14,435 nucleotides of DNA from Pseudomonadota bacterium (GTDB lineage: Bacteria; Pseudomonadota; Gammaproteobacteria; UBA5335), in NCBI GenBank assembly GCA_021783685.1, contig JAJXTQ010000009.1, forward strand, positions 1 to 14,435. Reading direction: 5' to 3'. Position numbers and translations under genes: made by a program. The first letter of the stretch is position 1. Every line of letters begins with the position of its first letter. Shown here piece by piece: positions 1 through 6,383 of this stretch. The notes beneath the pieces are model-generated. The model made no database searches. It saw only the letters and a list, made by a program, of their open reading frames with translations, and was not told where the DNA came from.

Positions 1-377
1 CTGTTGAGTTCGAGCATCGGCCGCATCCCCACGATGCCCTTGAGGTAGATGCCGACCTTGTCCCGGCAGGCCTGCTCCGCCTCGCCGCCCGCCGCCGGCT
101 TGCCGGGATCGAGCCACGCCGCCGGCGGCCGCGCGGTGAGCGGCGCGCCGCTGGCGGCGTCGGTGATGCGGAAGCTGATGTCTGCGTACTCGCCCTCCCG
201 CGCGCGCTTTGCGCCGCCCACCGGTTTGACCCCGAACTCGACGGCCACGCCGTTGTGGACAATGCGCCCGGCCTGGTCCGGAAGGCTCGCCGCCGGGTCC
301 GCCGCTTGCGCCAGCCCGCAGCAGGCGGTGGCGACCAGGGCGGCGGCCCAGTGCCGGAGAGGCGATTTGCCGTTCAT
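1..377 (-). CDS. Exported protein, N-terminal part only (possible beta-propeller/YncE-like partner of the MCO)
   Basis: The first 125 codons of a gene that runs off the left edge. The ATG at 377 is preceded by a strong site, GGAGGG, seven bases upstream. The start lies 18 bases after the MCO stop, so the two genes are probably co-transcribed and this one depends on the same sigma54 promoter. Residues 1-26 form a Sec signal peptide (basic n-region, Ala/Leu-rich core, cleavage near AQA-AD). The mature part reads IVHNGVAVEFGVKPV, then an EGEYADISFRITDA stretch, one Cys in QACRDKVGIYLKG, and MRPMLELNS at the edge. From memory, such N-termini occur on secreted proteins that continue into YVTN/cytochrome-D1-like beta-propellers. 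The propeller itself is not in the window, so that assignment is inference. Being a secreted, translated gene is much surer than the family. Confidence 0.72.
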   Translation of the reverse strand, partial: MNGKSPLRHWAAALVATACCGLAQAADPAASLPDQAGRIVHNGVAVEFGVKPVGGAKRAREGEYADISFRITDAASGAPLTARPPAAWLDPGKPAAGGEAEQACRDKVGIYLKGIVGMRPMLELN

Positions 378-395
378 GATCTGCCCTCCTTGCCC

Positions 396-3300
396 TCACT
401 CGACCCGCAGGATGCCCCACAGCCCCATCGCGTTGCCTGAGCCGCCCTGGTCGCGGAACAGGTAGTCTCCGGGAACCGCCATCTCGCCGCCTGCACTCGG
501 CAGGACGATGTCGAAGTGGTTAGGCGCGGTGATGCTTTCCTGGGCGCCCAGGTACATCGACATCGGGTTGTAGCCGATGCGCTGTGATGACACGTCCCCT
601 GCGAGATAGGGTGCGCGCTGCCAGACGTGGCCATGCAGGTTGAACGTCGATCCGCGGTGCGTGGTATGCGGCGCCACCACGTGGAGGCGTGCCGCGTCGC
701 CAGCGCGGGCGCTGAACACCGGCGTCGCCGGATCGCCTCCAACCAGGGGGTTGCTGTAGGCGTCGTGGGCGTTGGTCACATCGCCGTACCCCATGCCGCC
801 GCCGTGCCCCCTGCCGATCGGCGAGTTGGGCGCGAGCCCGAAGCGGAACCAGAGCGGCTCGGACCCGTAGTTGAAGCTCGCCTGGCCGCCGTCCTGGCTG
901 TCCTCCGGCACCGCCGAGTCGCCGTGGGTCTCGATGCACTCGACCGGGCTGCCATCGCCGTAGCGGTGGTTCATGCCCTTGACCATGACCAGCGAGAAGT
1001 CGCGGAAGCTGTCGCCTGAACTGGTCGTCACCATCGCCGACGCGCGGCTGAGGCGCGTGGATCCTTCGCCCTGGCGGTCGCCCACCTGGTCGGACTCGAC
1101 CCAGGTCGACCCCTCTGGCTCGATCACCAGCGACCCGACCAGCCCACGCTGGCCCTGCTTGATCTTGTCCGCCGGCATCAGGCTCGAGCCGCCGAGCTCG
1201 ACCGGGGTCGCGACCATCCTGACCTGGCCCGTCAGCCTGAGCGTCGTCTCGTCGAGGGCGAGGTCGCCGGCGTACCACTGGAACTTCTTGCTGAGTCCCG
1301 GCCCGACGATCCCGTTCGGGTTGACGCCGACGGCCGCGCCGTCGCTGGCGGTGACGTCGTAGCCGACCAGCTGCGGGTGCAGGCCGATGTAGCTCGACGG
1401 CCGGACCAGGTTGCTCTGGAAGGTGGTGACCCCCTGCGGATGGTTGCGGTCGCGGTTCACCACGCCCATCAGCGTGTTGTAGGTCGCGAGGTCAGGCATC
1501 ACCTCGGGCAGCCGGTTGCGCAGCGTCACCCTGATGCACTCGCCCGCGGCGGCCCGCAGCACCAGCGGCTCGACCGGCGCCCCCGGGCGCAGCCTGCCCT
1601 GCTCGTCGAGGTCCTCGGTGCGGACGTAGAGAATGGCGGTCGGGTCGTGCAGCGGGCCCGACTTGCCGTTGCTCAGCGTGGTGGTGCGCGGGTTGAACAC
1701 CAGCGTGCCGCCATCCGGCTTGAGCGCGCCGCCGACGTGCCCGCCGGCGGAGTCGTCGCCCGGAACGAGGGTCACCCCCTGAGGCGCGGACAGCGCGTCG
1801 TTGGCGAGCACGGCCGTGATGTCGTAGCTGCGCACCTTCGCCTTCATTGGGCACACGCCGACGAAGTCCCTCGAGTTGGCGAGCGCCTTGCCCGGCGCGT
1901 CGTTGTTGGGCAGCTTGATCAGGTCGGGGCGCACGCCGCGGTAGGTGCGCATCAGTCCCCAGGCGCCGCTCCACCAGCCGTCCTGGGTGCTGTTGGTGGC
2001 GTAGGCGTAGTCGGCGACGTTGCCGCGCGCCCCGGTGAGGATGGCGATCGGCGCGGCGAAGGTGAACTGCTCCGAGATGCCGCCCGACTGGCCGTTGCGC
2101 CAACCCGAACTGTCGTCCCAGCCGAAGCTCGACCCGCCCTGCAGCCATTTCACGCCGTGGACGGTGACGGTATGCTCCTCCTCGTGGCCGCCGGCCTGGA
2201 CCTTCATCCGGACACGGTCGCCGACGTAGGCGCGCATCATCGGAGTGAACGGGTCGCCGCGCCCGAGGCCGGCGGTGAGCGGCGGGTACGGGGTGTCGCC
2301 GAGAATCGTGTTCATCTGCGGGACCATGCGGTCGGAACGGCTCTGCAGCGCATACGCGAGGTCACCAGCGAGGCCGTCGGCCTGCATGCCGGGCTTGCCG
2401 TCCGGTCCGAGCTTGTTGGGGTCGAACACCCGCAGGGCCACCGGCTCGTTGCGGTAGTTGGCGACGAGCATGCCGGGGTCGGAGACCGAGATCGCTTCCG
2501 GGCACGGCCGCGGCACGCCGCCGGGGCAGGTCGAGAGCGCGACCTCGATTTCCGGGAAGACCGGATTGGCCTGGTCCTTCGCCGACACGTTGATCGCGCT
2601 GCGGAAGCTGTCGGCGGTGCCGGGATTGCCGGGAATGCCGTTCTGGTCGGCGCCGACGTAGACGCCCTTCTCGTAGGCGTGCTGGAAGTCGGAGTACTCG
2701 ATGAAGAACTCGCGGTAGCTGTCGTTGTTGCCGTCGCCGTCGAGGTCGCCGGTCAGGATCGCCGCCTGCCAGCTAGTCGGGCCGCCGTCGGGGCGGGTGC
2801 CGAGGACCTGGCCGGTCTCGTTGTGGATCCACGTGGAGTCGGGCGGCTCGGCGATGATCGTGCCGTAGAGGCCGACCTGCTGGTGGGTCGACGGGCCGAA
2901 GTGGTCATGGGTGAAAATCATGCCGAGGCCGCGGTGCACGCCGTTTCGGTTCACCACCGGGTCGGCATACCAGCGCTGCAGCGTGGTGCGCGCGCCGAGC
3001 CAGTCCGCCCGGCCATACTGGCCGAAGAACGGGTGCGGGAGCGGCTCGAGGTGGGTACGCGCACTGGCGTCGAGCGTGGGGACCGGAGCGCTGCTGGTGG
3101 CGTTGTAGGCGTTGATCGCGTGGATCCGCTCGCGCACCGCCCCCGGCGAAAGCGTGCCGTCCTCGTAGTTCCAGCCGTTGCCGCCGCCGTCCGAACTGAC
3201 CAGGTCCCACTTGGTGAGGTGGACGTGCTGGCTGATGATGTCGGTCGGGGTCCGCACCTGGTAGTCGTCCATCTCGAAGTATTCCGGGACCAGGTTGGTG

Positions 3301-5870
3301 TGCTGGTACATGGCGCAGTCGAAGGTGTTCATGCGCATGACCAGCGGCTCCGGGGCGCGGGTCTTGTTGATGGTCGGCATCGCGTCCTCCCACAGCGTGA
3401 TGATGCGCTGCTGCGGATAGTGGTAGCCGACCTTGTTGAACACGGCGTCGAACTGGATGTTGGCACCCTTGTAGATGCGCGGGTTGTTGGCGCTGTAGCG
3501 GGAGGAACCGGTAATCGCCGTCCCGCCCCACGGGTCGAAGAACTGGCCCGTCACGCCGCTGTTCAGTTTGACGCCGTTGTCGTCGATGCAGGGATCCTGG
3601 TAGGGGGCGCCCGGCACCGGGGGGGAGCCATTGGTGATGAAGTCGCCTGCCACGACGGTGCCGTCGGGCCGCACCGCCGAACTCGGATGCGTGCGCTGCG
3701 CGTGGTAGCTCATCGCGGCCTTCTCGACGTCGGTCCCCTCTTCCGGGAAATAGACCGGCTTCGCCTTGGTCACCACCTTGCTGAAGTCGAGGCGGCTCAC
3801 CGTCGAGACGAACTCGCCGCCGGCCTGCACGCCCTCGAGGGCGTGGCGCGGCAGCCCGCCGTCCCAGCCGCCCGCGGCGGGGGCCATGTCGAGCGGCGGC
3901 GTCGTCGCGCGCTGGCCTACGGTTTCCTCGATGCCGGCGATGTAGAAGGGAAAGCCCGGGTTGACGTCGCGGTCGATCACGCGGGCCTTGCTGCCGACGA
4001 CCACATCGCCTTCGACCTTCGCCACCACCTTCGCCACCACTTCGACGCGCCCTGGCAGCGGCGCCATCGGCTTGCCCGGCAGCGGGACCACCGCCGGGAT
4101 CGGCGTGCCGGCAACGATCTCGCCGTCAGGCAGCGCCCGCGCGCCGGCTGCCGGTGTTCCGTCCTGCAGCGCGAAGGGCGTGCTGTGGACGCCGTCGCCG
4201 CTCGCCCACAGCCGCGTCCCGCCTTCGAAGACGTCGTGGACGCGGAACAGCTCCCACATGCCCTGTGCGAAGTGGGGATAGAAGTGGCAATGGAAGATCG
4301 CGTCGCCCGCGGTCTTGTTGCGGTTGCCGGCGCCGCCGAAGTTGATCTCGTAGGTGTAGCCGGACCCCGGTCCGACGCCCTGGGCGTCGAGATAGTTGGC
4401 ATTGTCGTCGCCGGCGTTGAACAGCCACTGGTGGTTGTGCAGGTGGAACACGTGCTGCTCGAGGCCGCTGTGCACGTTGCGGAACCTGACGGCGTCGTTG
4501 GTGTAGGCGTGGTGCACGTTGGACGGGTCGTCCGGATAGAAGGCCTTGCTCGCCTTGATCCCGGTCGTCCCCTCCAGCGGCAACTGGCCCGGCAGGATGC
4601 CTTCCAGCCCGGCGTTGGCGGGGACGTCGACCACCATCGCGGGATCGCCGACGGTATACGAGCTGAGGAAGAACTCCTCGTACGCGCAGGTGAGGCAGTC
4701 GTGCATCGGGCCGACGCCGAGGCGGTTGGCGATGATCTCCGAGCCGATGCCGCCCGACCCGTAGTTGATCAGGAAGCCGTCCTTGACCCCGGCGAGCGTG
4801 TGCTTGAACACCGGGTCGTTGTAGTAGCCCGGGAAGGCCTGCGCGACGGCGCCCTCGTCGTGGAAGGCGACGGTGAACTCGCGGAACGGCTCGAGGCGGT
4901 TGGGAACGGTCGGGTTGCGCAGGCCCTGGCTCTCCAGGGGATAGGTGGACGGCGGGAAGGTGCCGTCGCCGCCCGGCCCGACAATGAGGGCGTTGATGTC
5001 GGAGTGGACCAGTTCGGGGCCGTCCAGCATGTTGAAGATCGGCTGCCCGGCCTTGCCCTCGGCGATCCACGGCTCGGCATTCGGATAGCGGGCCTCGTAG
5101 TCGATGACCGGCTGCCCGGTCGGCGCGAGGGCGGGGCTGCCGTCGGCATTCTGCCGCGCGCCGAGCCGCATCTCCTCCTCGGTCACCTGGCTGCGGTAGT
5201 AGCGCGCGCCGGGCGGCTCGACGTTGACGACGCCGAACAGGCCGCCGGCCGTGTTGCCGGACATGCCGTCGCCGCCGAAGCTGGCGCCGCCGCTGGTGAC
5301 GAGGAAGGTGCCCTCGTTCGGGGCGTGGAAGGTGTAGGTCTCCGTTCCGCCCGGCGGGACCAGGCTGTTGGCATTCCTGCCGACGTAGGAGCTGTCGCTT
5401 CCGATGCCGCCGACGAGCTGCAGTCCCTGCGGATGGAAGCCGGCATGGCGGTCGGCGACCTGGTCGTCGATGTGAAGCTCGGGAACCGGCGCGCTGTTCG
5501 GGTTGGACTCGCCGGCGAGCAGGTTCTGGAACCTGACCTGCAGGCAGTCGCCCGCGCTCACCCGCAGCACCAGCGGGCGCGGCCGCTTGTCGGGACGCAG
5601 CGCGACGCTCCCTGGGGTGAGCGAGCCGCCTGCCGCCTCGGGGAGTCCGCTGGTCTTGTCGACCACGTCGCGGCGCAGGGCGTAGACGATGCCGTTGACG
5701 TTCTGCGCGCCGAGCCGGTTGAACATCAGCGGCTGGTCGAGGACGACCACATGGGCGGTGATGGTGCGGGCGCAGGCCGCCGCCCGTGCCGGCGTCGCCG
5801 CGAATGCGGCGACGCCGAGGAACAAGACGGCTGCGCAGGACAGCACTAGCTTGGATGTATGTTGGTTCAT
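396..5870 (-). CDS. Giant secreted multicopper oxidase, MofA/MnxG/OmpB-like, permuted copper motifs
   Basis: Encodes 1824 residues, far above laccase-type MCOs (about 500) and in the range of the large metal oxidases. The ATG at 5870 follows GGAGG and starts a clear signal peptide (residues 1-31, ending PARAAA); the frame is open for 22 more codons upstream but without a site. Copper ligands visible: HxxHxH at 473-478 (HVFHLH), HCHx3Hx4M at 527-538 (T1 Cys528, His533, Met538), HxH at 882-884, and HxH at 988-990 within HDHFGPSTHQQVGLYG. This is a complete T1 plus trinuclear set, but the C-terminal-type motifs precede the N-terminal-type ones. Two more cupredoxin-like parts follow, with HTVTVHGVKW (1233-1242) and FNLHGHVW (to 1750); their ends lack HCH. 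The segment near 1360-1570 resembles the N-terminal domain, suggesting internal duplication. An EF-hand-like loop begins at Asp1042. Location is periplasmic or extracellular; the family oxidises Mn(II), Fe(II) or similar with O2, but the substrate is unknown here. Confidence 0.93.
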   Translation of the reverse strand: MNQHTSKLVLSCAAVLFLGVAAFAATPARAAACARTITAHVVVLDQPLMFNRLGAQNVNGIVYALRRDVVDKTSGLPEAAGGSLTPGSVALRPDKRPRPLVLRVSAGDCLQVRFQNLLAGESNPNSAPVPELHIDDQVADRHAGFHPQGLQLVGGIGSDSSYVGRNANSLVPPGGTETYTFHAPNEGTFLVTSGGASFGGDGMSGNTAGGLFGVVNVEPPGARYYRSQVTEEEMRLGARQNADGSPALAPTGQPVIDYEARYPNAEPWIAEGKAGQPIFNMLDGPELVHSDINALIVGPGGDGTFPPSTYPLESQGLRNPTVPNRLEPFREFTVAFHDEGAVAQAFPGYYNDPVFKHTLAGVKDGFLINYGSGGIGSEIIANRLGVGPMHDCLTCAYEEFFLSSYTVGDPAMVVDVPANAGLEGILPGQLPLEGTTGIKASKAFYPDDPSNVHHAYTNDAVRFRNVHSGLEQHVFHLHNHQWLFNAGDDNANYLDAQGVGPGSGYTYEINFGGAGNRNKTAGDAIFHCHFYPHFAQGMWELFRVHDVFEGGTRLWASGDGVHSTPFALQDGTPAAGARALPDGEIVAGTPIPAVVPLPGKPMAPLPGRVEVVAKVVAKVEGDVVVGSKARVIDRDVNPGFPFYIAGIEETVGQRATTPPLDMAPAAGGWDGGLPRHALEGVQAGGEFVSTVSRLDFSKVVTKAKPVYFPEEGTDVEKAAMSYHAQRTHPSSAVRPDGTVVAGDFITNGSPPVPGAPYQDPCIDDNGVKLNSGVTGQFFDPWGGTAITGSSRYSANNPRIYKGANIQFDAVFNKVGYHYPQQRIITLWEDAMPTINKTRAPEPLVMRMNTFDCAMYQHTNLVPEYFEMDDYQVRTPTDIISQHVHLTKWDLVSSDGGGNGWNYEDGTLSPGAVRERIHAINAYNATSSAPVPTLDASARTHLEPLPHPFFGQYGRADWLGARTTLQRWYADPVVNRNGVHRGLGMIFTHDHFGPSTHQQVGLYGTIIAEPPDSTWIHNETGQVLGTRPDGGPTSWQAAILTGDLDGDGNNDSYREFFIEYSDFQHAYEKGVYVGADQNGIPGNPGTADSFRSAINVSAKDQANPVFPEIEVALSTCPGGVPRPCPEAISVSDPGMLVANYRNEPVALRVFDPNKLGPDGKPGMQADGLAGDLAYALQSRSDRMVPQMNTILGDTPYPPLTAGLGRGDPFTPMMRAYVGDRVRMKVQAGGHEEEHTVTVHGVKWLQGGSSFGWDDSSGWRNGQSGGISEQFTFAAPIAILTGARGNVADYAYATNSTQDGWWSGAWGLMRTYRGVRPDLIKLPNNDAPGKALANSRDFVGVCPMKAKVRSYDITAVLANDALSAPQGVTLVPGDDSAGGHVGGALKPDGGTLVFNPRTTTLSNGKSGPLHDPTAILYVRTEDLDEQGRLRPGAPVEPLVLRAAAGECIRVTLRNRLPEVMPDLATYNTLMGVVNRDRNHPQGVTTFQSNLVRPSSYIGLHPQLVGYDVTASDGAAVGVNPNGIVGPGLSKKFQWYAGDLALDETTLRLTGQVRMVATPVELGGSSLMPADKIKQGQRGLVGSLVIEPEGSTWVESDQVGDRQGEGSTRLSRASAMVTTSSGDSFRDFSLVMVKGMNHRYGDGSPVECIETHGDSAVPEDSQDGGQASFNYGSEPLWFRFGLAPNSPIGRGHGGGMGYGDVTNAHDAYSNPLVGGDPATPVFSARAGDAARLHVVAPHTTHRGSTFNLHGHVWQRAPYLAGDVSSQRIGYNPMSMYLGAQESITAPNHFDIVLPSAGGEMAVPGDYLFRDQGGSGNAMGLWGILRVE

Positions 5871-5872
5871 TT

Positions 5873-5902
5873 GGCCACCTCCATCTGATCCAGTTGGTGG
5901 CC
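5873..5902 (-). promoter_or_regulatory. Inverted repeat able to mask the MCO ribosome binding site
   Basis: On the minus-strand mRNA, GGCCACC (5902-5896) and GGTGGCC (5879-5873) form perfect seven-base arms separated by 16 bases. The second arm includes the last two G of the Shine-Dalgarno GGAGG (5882-5878) and ends two bases before the ATG. In RNA the stem would partly sequester the site, which could slow translation of the MCO until opened. It could equally be a DNA operator or chance in GC-rich sequence. Confidence 0.4.
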
Positions 5903-6007
5903 GGCCCCTCGAAGTCGCGCGGGGTCGGTCAATCAAATCGGCTGGCGTTCAGCGCGTCCCGGATCGGGCGAGGCGGTCCGAGCTGACACCCCTATAACAA
6001 GCAAGCC

Positions 6008-6023
6008 AGCAAGCGTCGTGCCA
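6008..6023 (-). promoter_or_regulatory. Sigma54 (-24/-12) promoter of the MCO unit
   Basis: Reads TGGCACGACGCTTGCT on the minus strand, a full match to the RpoN consensus TGGCACG-N4-TTGCW with the obligatory GG-N10-GC spacing. Transcription would start near 5997 and give a leader of about 127 bases before the MCO ATG. A perfect inverted repeat lies 64 bases upstream of the -24 element, and a sigma54-activator gene lies in the same window. Confidence 0.88.
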
Positions 6024-6086
6024 CCTTGCAATGCATTGATTTGTCGAAATTTTTCCAGTTTTCGGCGGCAGCCTCTGCGGGGCCCC

Positions 6087-6102
6087 GCCCCACTTGTGGG
6101 GC
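6087..6102. promoter_or_regulatory. Perfect inverted repeat, candidate activator (UAS) site for the MCO promoter
   Basis: GCCCCACTTGTGGGGC has seven-base perfect arms around TT. It lies 64-79 bases upstream of the -24 box of the MCO sigma54 promoter, close to the usual place for enhancer sites of sigma54 activators. Its core, CCCCA-N4-TGGGG (6088-6101), recurs at 9197-9210 upstream of the sigma54 promoter of the receiver gene. Binding by the regulator at 10012-11421 is inference. Confidence 0.5.
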
Positions 6103-6196
6103 AGCCTCCCCACCGGAGCAGATCGAATCGCCGGTCCAGGTTTCGCGCGGGCTGCGCAGGAAGCCCCTGCCGGCTCATGCATCGACCCTCCAGGGC

Positions 6197-6222
6197 CCGA
6201 ATGCACCACGGCAAGATCCCGG
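6197..6222 (-). promoter_or_regulatory. Leader hairpin in copy A
   Basis: The minus-strand leader can fold as CCGGG ... TTCGG outside TGC ... GCA, just upstream of the GGAGGG site of the kinase relic. The equivalent position in the intact kinase leader (12924-12951) folds as CCGGG ... CCCGG outside TGCC ... GGCA. The outer stem is kept here by G-U pairs. This is weak evidence for a preserved RNA structure; two copies are too few for real covariation. Confidence 0.3.
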
Positions 6223-6236
6223 CGCCCGTTGCCCTG

Positions 6237-6264
6237 ATTATGATTCGGGGGCCACCAGGATCAA
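6237..6264 (-). promoter_or_regulatory. Sigma70-like promoter inside copy A
   Basis: TTGATC (6264-6259), 16 bases, CATAAT (6242-6237) on the minus strand. The same two boxes and spacing occur before the intact kinase gene, so both survived divergence. If active, it would read through the relic into the MCO and give a low sigma54-independent supply of that transcript. Spacing is one base short of ideal. Confidence 0.45.
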
Positions 6265-6320
6265 TCAGGTGTCCACCCCATCTGGGGGGGGAGAAAACCA
6301 GCAGCAGCCACGGCCGCCGC

Positions 6321-6346
6321 AAAAAAAACCGGACCTTGCGGTCCGG
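6321..6346 (-). terminator. Rho-independent terminator of the cadherin-like gene
   Basis: On the minus strand CCGGACC-GCAA-GGTCCGG forms a perfect seven-base stem with a GNRA-type loop, followed at once by eight T. It sits 38 bases after the stop at 6384. It isolates the gene from the MCO regulatory region and makes it a single-gene transcript. Confidence 0.93.
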
Positions 6347-6383
6347 CTCCGTGCCTCCACTCTTTAAATTCCACTGGGGGCGA

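Larger units (their letters stand above)
6118..6300 (-). repeat. Diverged copy A of the histidine kinase promoter, leader and first codons
   Basis: On the minus strand this matches 12802-13030 in the same orientation, with one indel of about 42 bases. Shared in order: a CACCCCA box, the TTGATC/CATAAT promoter, a GGGCGCCGGG leader stem, a GGAGGGT-type site, an ATG (6178 here), and codons for DRRFDLLRW, identical to kinase residues 29-37. A 21-base stretch at 6118-6138 is identical to 12802-12822. After DRRFDLLRW the copy loses all similarity: no membrane segment follows, and the frame runs on to a TGA at 5933 as an unrelated 81-codon reading. I read it as a kinase 5'-end relic placed upstream of the MCO, with its promoter and start still recognisable. 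Confidence 0.8.

Noticed and set aside
4686..4706. Cys-x-x-Cys in the MCO (392-395) as a heme site
   Set aside because: The motif is CLTCA without the His needed for CxxCH heme attachment.
1377..5849. Very long plus-strand open frame opposite the MCO
   Set aside because: It is rich in Val, Arg, Ala, His and Asp without domains or a ribosome site, as expected for the antisense of a high-G+C gene. The minus strand has a signal peptide and full copper motifs.
5871..5936. Upstream extension of the MCO by 22 codons
   Set aside because: It would put a non-hydrophobic stretch before the signal peptide and ignore the GGAGG site directly before the ATG at 5870.
5933..6178. 81-codon frame starting at the relic kinase ATG as a real small protein
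   Set aside because: Only the first 23 codons resemble anything, and the sigma54 promoter lies inside the rest; it reads as a relic. Translation as a leader peptide cannot be excluded.
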